A stretch of 5,943 nt of DNA from Marinosulfonomonas sp. (GCA_015494385.1 WGBJ01000369.1:1-5943), one strand, 5' to 3'. Shown: positions 1 to 5,943, numbered from the stretch's first letter. Notes: generated from the letters alone by a model not told the origin. Program-made: numbers and translations.

Positions 1-1699
1 GCCGGAAGTCCAGTTCGTCCACCATATAGCGCACAACAGACAGGGAGCGTGCCTGACTTAGCTCCCAGTTGTCACGATAGCGCCCCGTCCCCTTTAACGG
101 CACGTTGTCGGTATGCCCGTCCACGCGGACGATCCAGTTGATTTCCGGCGGTATCTTGTCGGCAACCTGACGTAAAATAGCGGCAATCTTGGCAATCTGC
201 GCCTTGCCCTCGTCCGACAGGACCGCCGAAGCCGGCTCAAACAGAACCTCGGACGAGAACACAAAACGGTCCCCGACCACCCGCACGCCCTCTTGCGTGG
301 CCAGCAAATCCCGCAGCCGGCCAAAGAATTCGGATTTGTAATGCTCCAGATCCTGCGCCTGTGCAGCCAGCCGCGCACGTTCTTCTTCCAGCCGTTTACG
401 CTCGGCCTCTTCCAGCTCGCGGCGGCGTTTTTCTTCTGACGCGACACGGGCCAGCGCGGTGTTCAACTGTGTTCCCAGCGTCCGGATCTGTATATTTGCC
501 TGCACATCCTTGGCCGCTGACTGGTCCAGCAGCGATTGCAGCGAGGCCAGTTGCTTGCGCAATTCGGCAACCTGCGCGTTCAGCAAGGCCAGTTTGCGCT
601 GAGCCTCGGCTGATTGTTCTTTTTGATCCGCCAGAGATTTTTGCGCCGACAACAGCAGAATTGCCCGCTCCTCGGCGACCGACATCTGTTCATTGGCGCG
701 CTCTTCGGCGGCCAGTTTCTCGGCCAGAGCCTTGGACAATTGCGCCTGAATTTCCTCTTGTGTGCCCTCGACCTCGCTTGCGGCCAGAACCGCAGCGGCC
801 AGTTTGGCATTCAGATCCCCCTTGGCGGCTTCGGCCGCGGCCAGCAGGGTCAGGGTTTCCTCGGCACGCTTGCGCTCTTCTTCCAGCGCCAGTGTCATCG
901 CTGTCAGCTCGGTGTCGGCATTCTTCAAGCGCTCGCGCAACGCTTCTGCGGCAGCGGCATCTGCCAGTCGCGCCTTTTCAGCCTCGCTCAATTGCGCTTC
1001 CAGCTCGCTTTGGCGGGCGGCTTGGGCTTCCAGTTGCGCCTGTGTCTGGGCAAGGGTTGCTTCCTGTCCTTCATTTTTCGTGCGCAGATCGGCAATCAGG
1101 GCGTCCAGTGCTTCTTTGCGGGCTGCCGCCAAACGCGCCGCTTCGGCCTGTGCATCCACTTCATCCCGTGCGGTGGCCAGCGCCAGTTTCAAGGCCTCCC
1201 GATCCGAAATCAGCCTGGCCTGTTCTTCCTTGGCGGCATCCAGTTCTGCGGTCAACGCCGCGCCCTCGTTGCGGGCGGCATCGCGTTCGGCCAACAGGGT
1301 TGCCACTTGTGCCTCGAAACTGGTGATCGAGGCGCGTTGCTGTTCCAGTTCCGCCGCCTGCGCATCCCGCTGCGAGGTCAGGGTGGCAATCAACGCCAGT
1401 TGGGTATCAGCTTCCTTTCGGGCCTGTTCAAGCGTGCTGTCCAACCGCGCCACATCCTGTTCAAGGGCCGTTGCCCGCTGGCGCTCAAGCCCCAGTGAAT
1501 CGGCCAGGCTGACGATTTGCGCGTTCAGGTCATCCAGCTCGGTGGCTTGGCCGCTAATGGTTTCGCGCAGGAAAAACTGGATCACCATAAAAATGGTCAG
1601 CACAAACATCAGCACCAGCAAAAGCGCCGTCATCGCATCCACGAACCCCGGCCAGATCGAGGCCTGAAACCGTTGCCCTGATCGACGGCTGAGCGCCAT
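1..1699 (-). CDS. OmpA/MotB-like peptidoglycan-binding protein with long coiled coil (partial, C-terminus beyond window)
   Basis: This is the likely peptidoglycan-anchored subunit of an ion-driven inner-membrane motor. 566 codons are open from ATG at 1699, and the reading frame runs off the left edge. Residues 1-20 are short and basic. A single hydrophobic segment follows at about 22-44, preceded by WPGFVDAMTALL, where Asp21 aligns with the ion-binding Asp of MotB (the DFMTAM region of E. coli MotB). Residues about 46-455 are Ala/Glu/Leu/Gln-rich heptad-like coiled coil, with a very charged stretch at 422-443. There is no proline between Pro17 and Pro489. Residues about 470-566 are an OmpA_C domain: VGDRFVFSSEVLFEPAS, then GHTDN at 528-532 and LSQAR at 547-551. 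Asp531 and Arg551 match the diaminopimelate-binding pair of OmpA. The start is supported by GGAGG at 1712-1708, 8 nt upstream, and by the one-base overlap with the MotA-like gene. The last residues of the domain lie outside the window. Family assignment is firm; the physiological role is unknown. Confidence 0.92.
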   Translation of the reverse strand, partial: MALSRRSGQRFQASIWPGFVDAMTALLLVLMFVLTIFMVIQFFLRETISGQATELDDLNAQIVSLADSLGLERQRATALEQDVARLDSTLEQARKEADTQLALIATLTSQRDAQAAELEQQRASITSFEAQVATLLAERDAARNEGAALTAELDAAKEEQARLISDREALKLALATARDEVDAQAEAARLAAARKEALDALIADLRTKNEGQEATLAQTQAQLEAQAARQSELEAQLSEAEKARLADAAAAEALRERLKNADTELTAMTLALEEERKRAEETLTLLAAAEAAKGDLNAKLAAAVLAASEVEGTQEEIQAQLSKALAEKLAAEERANEQMSVAEERAILLLSAQKSLADQKEQSAEAQRKLALLNAQVAELRKQLASLQSLLDQSAAKDVQANIQIRTLGTQLNTALARVASEEKRRRELEEAERKRLEEERARLAAQAQDLEHYKSEFFGRLRDLLATQEGVRVVGDRFVFSSEVLFEPASAVLSDEGKAQIAKIAAILRQVADKIPPEINWIVRVDGHTDNVPLKGTGRYRDNWELSQARSLSVVRYMVDELDFR

Positions 1700-2871
1700 T
1701 AGCCCTGCCTCCGCCCTTTGGGGGTGATATCGCGCAGCGCCTGCGTAAGCGCGGCCATTTCGCCGCGCAATTCGGCGGTAACTTCCTGACGGCCCGCCGA
1801 CATTTCCTCAAGCACGCGCAGCAATTGCACATCAATCGAACGCAAGCGCATCCGGCTTTCGGCATCGACACTGCTTGCGCCTTCTTCGGCCTGTGTGGCC
1901 AACAGTTGCACCAGCGCATCCTGCCCTTCGGACACTTTCAACAGCGCGTCCGAGACATTGGCATCCTTGGCCATCCGGTCGGTCAGCCGTTCAACCGACC
2001 CCGCCAATGCGCCCAGTTTTTCATCCACCATGGCGCGGCTGGCGTCGCTTTGCATGAACAATTCGCGCATGGTTTCCATTTGTTCGGACATGTGGTCCAG
2101 CACACCGGCAACGACGCTTTGCTCGCCGCCTTCGCCATCGGAAAACCCGACGCGGGTGATGGTGGACAGCCATTCTTCCAAATCGCGGTAAAACCGGTTC
2201 TGGCCGTGGCTGGCAAACAGTTCCAGCAGCCCCACCAGCAATGACCCCGCCAAACCCAGCAAGGAAGACGAGAACGCCGTGCCCATGCCGCCCAGCTGTT
2301 TTTCCAGCCCGTTCATCAAACGGGTAAATCCACTGGCTGCATCACCGGTGTTGTCGGTGGCCAGTGAGCGGATTGTCTCGACCAGTGCAGGCACCGTTGT
2401 CGCCAGCCCGTAAAACGTGCCCAACAGCCCCAGAAAGATCAGCAGGTTCACGATATAACGGGTAATGTCGCGGGCTTCGTCGATGCGTGTGGCAACGGAA
2501 TCCAGGATCGAGCGTGATGATGAGGCCCCGATCTGCATCCGCGCGCCCCGTGTCCGCAACAGGGCCGCGAGCGGCGCCAGTAGGCGCGGTGCCTTTGGCA
2601 TTTCGCTGTCGTCCTGATTCAGGGCAAAGCTTTCGATCCATTTGACCGAGGACACCAGTTGCAGCACCTGCCAGAAACAGGCCAGCACACCGATGGCGAA
2701 TACCATCAGGATAAGTCCGTTCAATACCGGGTTGGCGGCATAAAACGCCTCGACCCGCGAAAATGTCATATAGGCCCCGAAGCTCACGGCACCGACAACC
2801 GCAAGCATCGTCAGAAACTGGCTTACCGGCTGGGTGAAATGTACTTTGGCCTGTTGATCTGGCTGGTCCAT
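1699..2871 (-). CDS. MotA/TolQ/ExbB-family proton-channel protein, partner of the MotB-like gene
   Basis: This is the predicted channel subunit of a proton- or sodium-driven motor in the inner membrane, 390 residues from the preferred start. Four hydrophobic segments lie at about 17-39, 48-74, 137-161 and 197-220 (four as in MotA, not three as in ExbB). The family signatures are GLLGTFYGL at 148-156 in the third segment and GTAFSSSLLGLAGSL in the fourth, the two helices that line the pore in this family. Residues 221-390 are a charged, helix-forming cytoplasmic tail of about 170 residues, longer than in ExbB or TolQ. An in-frame ATG at 2904 would add 11 residues. I prefer 2871 because AGGGAA (2884-2879) lies 7 nt upstream, while 2904 has no visible ribosome site and may precede the transcript. 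The stop TAA shares its last A with the ATG of the MotB-like gene, so the two are probably translationally coupled. Database names for such proteins include 'biopolymer transporter ExbB'; iron or Tol transport is not implied. Confidence 0.92.
   Translation of the reverse strand: MDQPDQQAKVHFTQPVSQFLTMLAVVGAVSFGAYMTFSRVEAFYAANPVLNGLILMVFAIGVLACFWQVLQLVSSVKWIESFALNQDDSEMPKAPRLLAPLAALLRTRGARMQIGASSSRSILDSVATRIDEARDITRYIVNLLIFLGLLGTFYGLATTVPALVETIRSLATDNTGDAASGFTRLMNGLEKQLGGMGTAFSSSLLGLAGSLLVGLLELFASHGQNRFYRDLEEWLSTITRVGFSDGEGGEQSVVAGVLDHMSEQMETMRELFMQSDASRAMVDEKLGALAGSVERLTDRMAKDANVSDALLKVSEGQDALVQLLATQAEEGASSVDAESRMRLRSIDVQLLRVLEEMSAGRQEVTAELRGEMAALTQALRDITPKGRRQG
1708..1712 (-). promoter_or_regulatory. 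Ribosome binding site of the MotB-like gene
   Basis: GGAGG on the minus strand lies 8 nt before the ATG at 1699, inside the last codons of the MotA-like gene. A strong site at a TAATG overlap suggests the B subunit is initiated efficiently rather than only by coupled re-initiation. Confidence 0.7.
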
Positions 2872-2878
2872 TTGGACA

Positions 2879-2884
2879 TTCCCT
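2879..2884 (-). promoter_or_regulatory. Ribosome binding site that decides the MotA-like start
   Basis: AGGGAA on the minus strand lies 7 nt upstream of the ATG at 2871. The alternative in-frame ATG at 2904 has no purine-rich site at the right distance, so this site favours the 390-residue product over the 401-residue one. Confidence 0.6.
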
Positions 2885-2904
2885 GACCTGATTGTTGTTT
2901 TCAT

Positions 2905-2916
2905 GCACGATAGTGC
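2905..2916. repeat. Small perfect inverted repeat overlapping the candidate -10
   Basis: GCAC-GATA-GTGC is a perfect 4-bp inverted repeat with a 4-base loop, covering the candidate -10 element. It could be a small operator or a weak hairpin. No T-run follows on either strand, so it is not a convincing terminator. A repeat this short can occur by chance. Confidence 0.25.
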
Positions 2917-2935
2917 GATGCGGCCCGGATGCCAA
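2907..2935 (-). promoter_or_regulatory. Candidate sigma70-type promoter for the motor operon
   Basis: On the minus strand, TTGGCA (2935-2930) and TATCGT (2912-2907) are separated by exactly 17 bases. They match the -35 consensus at 5 of 6 positions and the -10 at 4 of 6. Transcription would start near 2900, downstream of the ATG at 2904 and upstream of the ribosome site at 2884-2879. This is consistent with the 2871 start. It lies in the 72-bp gap after the ChaC-type gene, so the motor pair could be transcribed separately from it. No rho-independent terminator is seen in that gap, so read-through is also possible. The call rests on consensus matching alone. Confidence 0.33.
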
Positions 2936-2943
2936 CCTGCAAT

Positions 2944-3489
2944 TTAACGCTGTTCTGCCAGGGCTTTCACTCGCGCGGACAACCAGTCCAGATCATCGTC
3001 GGAAATGCCCAATTCGTGCAGATGATCTGCGGTGTTGTGCAGGTATTCATCGTTCGGCCCGCGCCCGCCAATGGCCGTGGCAATGATCCCCGCCTGCTCC
3101 GTCAATGGCAAGCCGCCACAATACTGCACATGATCCGCATCCACCACATAGGTCACGGCCTGCACCTGTTGCCCGTCGTGCAGGGTGACGGGCAACACCG
3201 CCTCGACATAGGCCGAGGAAACCAGCTCGCGTTCACGCAGATAGTCCAGCACGCTTTCCGCCTTGTCTGCCGCCACCTTCAACGCCAGCCCGTCGCAACA
3301 CGCCCCGTCCGCAGCATCCAGCGCCAGCACCAGCCCCGGATGCGCATCGGTGCCGCGATGGTGGATCGAGCGCATACAGAACGACCGGTGATAGCCGTTT
3401 AGCGTTGCGATCTGCCGGTCGATATATTCAAACCCCGGATTCCACATCAATGATCCGTATCCGAACACCCACATCGGGGAATCTGCCAT
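2944..3489 (-). CDS. chaC: ChaC-type gamma-glutamylcyclotransferase
   Basis: This is a predicted cytoplasmic enzyme of 181 residues that cleaves gamma-glutamyl peptides, probably glutathione, to 5-oxoproline and the remaining peptide or amine (glutathione turnover). The N-terminus carries the family's substrate-binding signature FGYGSLMWNPGF (YGSL at 11-14). The segment YLRERELVSSAYV contains Glu88, the likely catalytic acid at the position of the RREM motif in ChaC proteins. GGRGPNDEYL near 141-150 followed by LGISDDDLDWL is the typical ChaC C-terminal block. The length is a little shorter than E. coli ChaC but normal for alphaproteobacterial members. AAGGA at 3502-3498, 8 nt before the ATG, fixes the start. 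The frame stays open a further 223 codons upstream, but that part is antisense to the DUF2125 gene and is not coding. The gene is divergent from DUF2125 and lies 72 bp upstream of the motor pair. The exact substrate cannot be told from sequence. Confidence 0.93.
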   Translation of the reverse strand: MADSPMWVFGYGSLMWNPGFEYIDRQIATLNGYHRSFCMRSIHHRGTDAHPGLVLALDAADGACCDGLALKVAADKAESVLDYLRERELVSSAYVEAVLPVTLHDGQQVQAVTYVVDADHVQYCGGLPLTEQAGIIATAIGGRGPNDEYLHNTADHLHELGISDDDLDWLSARVKALAEQR

Positions 3490-3555
3490 GCGTCTGGTCC
3501 TTTTTGCCTCAGCCTTTATAAACACCGATACCGGACAGGAAAGAAAGGCCGAAAT
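3490..3555. promoter_or_regulatory. Divergent intergenic region between chaC-type and DUF2125 genes
   Basis: These 66 bp must hold the 5' ends of both divergent genes. Ribosome sites lie at both edges: AAGGA (3502-3498, minus) and AAAGG (3544-3548, plus, 7 nt before the ATG at 3556). In the middle is the palindrome TTTATAAA (3515-3522), the only AT-rich patch, which could serve as a -10 hexamer in either direction. I found no good -35 partner on either strand, so individual promoters are not called. Confidence 0.4.
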
Positions 3556-4569
3556 ATGCGCAAACTGATCAGCCTGATTGTGGTGATGGCGGGGCTTTGG
3601 GGCGGTTACTGGTTTGTTGGCTCCAGCCAGCTGGAAAAGGGGCTTAAGGACTATCTGGCACAGGAACTGGGGCCGGATGATCCCATCCGCCTGTCCTATT
3701 CCGACCTGACCGTGCAGGGGTTTCCCAACCGCTTTGACACCCGCATCACGGATGTGGACCTGACCAATACCATCAACGGCATCCGCTGGCGGGCACCGTT
3801 TTTCCAGATTTACGCGCTCAGCTACAAACCCTACCACATCATCGCCGCCTTGGCGCCAGAGCAGGTTGTGACCCTGCCCAAACAGGAATTCACCATAAAA
3901 AGCGAGATGATCAGGGGCAGTGTCGTGTTCCTGCCCAAACCCCTGTTCAGCGGCGATGTGATCATTGATCGCAGCAGTTTCGAGATGGTGAATGTGACCG
4001 CAGCCTCGAACAAGGGCTGGGAAACGACGATCAAGGCCGGGAACGTGGCCCTGCGCCAGACCCCGACCAAACCGCTGTTTTACGATTTTGCCATTTCGGC
4101 GCAGGGCATCGATCTGCCAGATCAGTTGCGCGCCCTGATCGACCCCGCGCATCAGCAATCGGCGCTGTTTGACAGTTTCAAGCTAGACAGCACGCTGGGC
4201 CTGTCCCACCCGCTGGACCTGACCGCCGACCGTGGCGAACACCCCAAGGTGACCGAGATCGAGGTGAAGGATCTGACCATCCACTGGGACGACATCCGCT
4301 TTTTGGCAAAGGGCACATTGCAGGTCGGCACAGATGGCTATCCGGTGGGCAAGCTGGACCTGACGGCAATCAACTGGCAGAAAATGTATGAATTGGCGGA
4401 TCAAAGCGGCGCGGTCGATCCTGATTTTGCCCCGACCATCCAGAACGGTCTAAAGGTGCTGGCGGGCATGTCCGAGGGCGAGGACGTGATCGAAATCGCG
4501 TTGAATTTTGCTGATGGCCAGATGTCTCTGGGACCATTCCCGATCGGACCCGCACCGCGTTTGTATTAG
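3556..4569 (+). CDS. DUF2125 domain-containing envelope protein
   Basis: This is a 337-residue protein of unknown function belonging to the DUF2125 family, which is known mainly from alphaproteobacteria. Residues about 3-22 form one hydrophobic helix after a short basic N-terminus. It is either an uncleaved signal anchor or a signal peptide without a clear cleavage site, so the rest is probably periplasmic. Family features include VQGFPNRFD at 53-61, the aromatic/proline stretch YALSYKPYH near 86-94, and the ending FADGQMSLGPFPIGPAPRLY at 318-337. The body alternates short hydrophobic and polar stretches, suggesting a beta-rich fold. A relation to AsmA-like envelope proteins is my inference from that layout and not shown. 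AAAGG (3544-3548) supports the start. It is the only plus-strand gene here, and its TAG stop is one base from the stop of the convergent extensin-like gene. Family call good; role unknown. Confidence 0.85.
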   Translation: MRKLISLIVVMAGLWGGYWFVGSSQLEKGLKDYLAQELGPDDPIRLSYSDLTVQGFPNRFDTRITDVDLTNTINGIRWRAPFFQIYALSYKPYHIIAALAPEQVVTLPKQEFTIKSEMIRGSVVFLPKPLFSGDVIIDRSSFEMVNVTAASNKGWETTIKAGNVALRQTPTKPLFYDFAISAQGIDLPDQLRALIDPAHQQSALFDSFKLDSTLGLSHPLDLTADRGEHPKVTEIEVKDLTIHWDDIRFLAKGTLQVGTDGYPVGKLDLTAINWQKMYELADQSGAVDPDFAPTIQNGLKVLAGMSEGEDVIEIALNFADGQMSLGPFPIGPAPRLY

Positions 4570-4570
4570 G

Positions 4571-5470
4571 TTATCGGCAATAGGAGCCGCTGCGGTATCG
4601 CGCCGTATCAAAATGGAAGTGGTCCTGATGGTAGCGGTTGGCGTTTGGTCCCAGAACGGTGCCGAAAGGGCCACAGGCCGCGCGGTGCATACGTTTCAGA
4701 ATCGGCCCTTGGCGGCGGTCGCGCCAGCCGTTCAATACTGTCAGCGATCTGCCGTTCTTCAGGTTGATTGCAGCAATGTCCACCGCATGGCCATAGGCAT
4801 GTTCGGAAATCTTGGCGCCGCTCTGGCTGTTACGGGTGCGGCAGGCATAGCTGGCGACGATCCGCAGGGATTTGATGCCACCGCCCATACGCCCGACCGC
4901 CGGTTTCGCCCCACTATGAACCCAGCGTTTCAACGCCTTGGCGGTGTTGCAGTCGATGGTGGCGGGGGTGGTCAGGGCCACACCGTCCACAGCTGTCACT
5001 TTGACGGGGTTGCGGATGCCACAAGCGCCGCGTCCGCGCACCGGCGCAATGGCCTGCCCGCGTATGGCACGATCACCACAGACCGACCCACGGCGCGGGC
5101 CGCGCACTTCGCGGCCAACGCGGGCCGGTGTCACCATTTCCGGCGCCGTATTGGTCCGCGCGATAATCCGGCGCATGTTGCGGGGGCGCGGCAGCGGGCG
5201 CAAGGATTTGGCAAGGCCCGGCGGGCCGATAAAGATCGCAACATCGGGGCGCAAATCGGGGGCAATCATTGGCTGGGCAGTGCGCGCCGCATAGGGGCGC
5301 GGCACGGGGCGAATGCGGGCGTTGTAATAAACCGGAACGGTGGTTTGACGCGGGACATAGGCCTGTGTGATCGGCCGTGCCAGCGGGCGCAAGGAATAGG
5401 ACGGGGCATTGGCCAGTGCCATTTGCCCTGACAAAACAAACGCCAGAAGGAGGCCGAACAGCCGCAGCAT
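4571..5470 (-). CDS. Extensin-like C-terminal family protein, putative LAS-type peptidoglycan peptidase
   Basis: This is a 299-residue exported protein. Residues 1-20 are a Sec signal peptide (hydrophobic LFGLLLAFVL, likely cleavage after ALA at 18-20). Residues about 22-128 are a low-complexity linker rich in Pro and Arg. Residues about 130-299 match the extensin-like C-terminal domain and contain six cysteines (131, 150, 174, 210, 266, 298), compatible with disulfides in the periplasm. SEHAYGHAVD at 222-231 fits the SxHxxGxAxD pattern of LAS metallopeptidases (His224 and Asp231 as zinc ligands), and DHFHFD at 283-288 supplies the downstream His. D,D- or L,D-peptidase activity on peptidoglycan is therefore plausible but inferred; the plant-style name 'extensin' is only a family label. 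The ATG at 5470 overlaps the TGA of the TyrA-family gene by one base (TGATG), with GGGTGA about 7 nt upstream as a weak ribosome site. Co-transcription with that gene is likely. Confidence 0.88.
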   Translation of the reverse strand: MLRLFGLLLAFVLSGQMALANAPSYSLRPLARPITQAYVPRQTTVPVYYNARIRPVPRPYAARTAQPMIAPDLRPDVAIFIGPPGLAKSLRPLPRPRNMRRIIARTNTAPEMVTPARVGREVRGPRRGSVCGDRAIRGQAIAPVRGRGACGIRNPVKVTAVDGVALTTPATIDCNTAKALKRWVHSGAKPAVGRMGGGIKSLRIVASYACRTRNSQSGAKISEHAYGHAVDIAAINLKNGRSLTVLNGWRDRRQGPILKRMHRAACGPFGTVLGPNANRYHQDHFHFDTARYRSGSYCR

Positions 5471-5943
5471 CAGGATTTCACCCGTCCGAAATCAGGGGCA
5501 TCGGTATCCTGCCCTGCCTCGATAATCCCGCGACGAATGGCGCGAGTGCGGGTGAAATAGTCATGCAAGTGGTCGCCATCACCGGTTCGGATCGCCCGTT
5601 GCAGGGCAAACAGTTCTTCAGTGAAGCGACCCAGAATTTCCAGCGTGGCGTCTTTGTTATTCAGGAACACATCGCGCCACATGGTCGGGTCCGACGCCGC
5701 AATCCGGGTGAAATCGCGAAAACCGGCGGCAGAGTAATTTACCACTTCGGTATCGGTCACGCGCCCCAGGTCATCGGCCACGCCAACCATCGTATAGGCA
5801 ATCAGATGCGGAGCATGGCTGGTGACGGCCAGCACCAGATCGTGGTGCTCGGCCTCCATTTCATCCACAATCGCGCCCATGCCTTCCCAGAGTTGGCGCA
5901 AACGTGCTGTTGCGGCCTCATCCGTGCCCTCGACCGGCACAAT
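5470..5943 (-). CDS. tyrA: TyrA-family prephenate/arogenate dehydrogenase (partial, N-terminus beyond window)
   Basis: These are the last 157 residues of an NAD(P)-dependent dehydrogenase that makes 4-hydroxyphenylpyruvate or tyrosine from prephenate or arogenate in tyrosine synthesis. The NAD-binding Rossmann half is outside the window; what remains is the helical C-terminal substrate/dimerisation domain. Family signatures visible are EAEHHDLVLAVTSHAPHLIA, then AAGFRDFTRIAASDPTMWRD and a terminal helix with LQRAIRTGDGDHL. The frame is open to the right edge, so the GTG at 5940 should not be taken as the start. Some databases call alphaproteobacterial members tyrC or cyclohexadienyl dehydrogenase. 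Prephenate versus arogenate preference cannot be judged from this half. The TGA stop overlaps the ATG of the extensin-like gene, an odd pairing of amino-acid synthesis with a cell-wall protein. Confidence 0.92.
   Translation of the reverse strand: MVPVEGTDEAATARLRQLWEGMGAIVDEMEAEHHDLVLAVTSHAPHLIAYTMVGVADDLGRVTDTEVVNYSAAGFRDFTRIAASDPTMWRDVFLNNKDATLEILGRFTEELFALQRAIRTGDGDHLHDYFTRTRAIRRGIIEAGQDTDAPDFGRVKS

Noticed and set aside
361..1667. Three long overlapping plus-strand open frames (361-1326, 614-1498, 762-1667) opposite the coiled-coil gene.
   Set aside because: They lie antisense to a clear OmpA/MotB-like gene. Their products are low-complexity (Pro/Arg-, Gln/Gly/Leu- or Ser/Ala-rich), as expected from reading GC-rich Ala/Glu/Leu codons backwards, and no ribosome site or family motif is seen.
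1..2871. Calling the motor pair a Zorya (ZorAB) defence system.
   Set aside because: No ZorC, ZorD or ZorE gene is visible, the right-hand neighbours are core housekeeping genes, the B subunit is much longer than ZorB, and the A tail is shorter than in ZorA. Genes left of the window could change this.
2905..2916. A rho-independent terminator after the ChaC-type gene.
   Set aside because: The stem has only four pairs and no T-run follows on the minus strand.
2342..2935. A 197-residue minus-strand frame overlapping the MotA-like gene in another frame.
   Set aside because: The alternative frame carries clear membrane segments and family motifs. This one has none.
2944..4158. A 404-residue minus-strand frame that would extend the ChaC-type protein by 223 residues.
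   Set aside because: The extension is antisense to the DUF2125 gene and has no recognisable domain. The ATG at 3489 has a strong ribosome site and begins right at the family's N-terminal motif.
4508..5431. A 307-residue plus-strand frame opposite the extensin-like gene.
   Set aside because: It begins inside the DUF2125 gene in another frame, shows no family motif, and is fully explained as the shadow of the extensin-like gene.
5470..5940. GTG at 5940 as the start of the TyrA-family gene.
   Set aside because: The protein would lack its whole NAD-binding half, and the frame is open through the right edge, so the gene is simply cut by the window.

Overview
The window is GC-rich and almost fully coding. 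It looks like core chromosome of an alphaproteobacterium, most likely Rhodobacterales (Roseobacter group). The reasons are the codon style, a DUF2125 protein (a family known mainly from alphaproteobacteria), an extensin-like C-terminal protein coupled to a TyrA-family gene, and an ExbB/MotA-like plus OmpA/MotB-like pair of the kind common in that order. The taxonomy is inferred from gene content, not from a marker gene. I see no rRNA, tRNA, CRISPR array, insertion sequence or phage gene.

Layout: there are six protein genes, five on the minus strand. From the left edge, 1-1699 (minus, cut by the edge) encodes an inner-membrane-anchored protein. It has a MotB-like transmembrane segment, a very long coiled coil and an OmpA-like peptidoglycan-binding domain. 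Immediately upstream, with a TAATG stop/start overlap, 1699-2871 (minus) encodes its MotA/TolQ/ExbB-family partner with four membrane segments and a helical cytoplasmic tail. Next is a ChaC-type gamma-glutamylcyclotransferase (2944-3489, minus). A 66-bp divergent spacer separates it from a DUF2125 protein on the plus strand (3556-4569). That gene converges, with one spacer base, on an extensin-like/LAS-type putative peptidoglycan peptidase (4571-5470, minus). The latter overlaps by one base the end of a TyrA-family prephenate/arogenate dehydrogenase gene (5470-5943, minus, 5' end outside the window).

How the genes fit together: the MotA-like/MotB-like pair should form an ion-driven membrane motor anchored to peptidoglycan. 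Its architecture, with a periplasmic coiled coil of about 400 residues plus a cytoplasmic helical tail, matches neither flagellar MotAB nor ExbBD/TolQR. It recalls the ZorAB motor of Zorya defence, but no ZorC/D/E-type gene is visible here. The extensin-like protein adds a second cell-wall function. ChaC (glutathione turnover) and TyrA (tyrosine synthesis) are housekeeping enzymes that happen to be neighbours. The motor pair is the most interesting item in the window. The rest reads as ordinary core genome.
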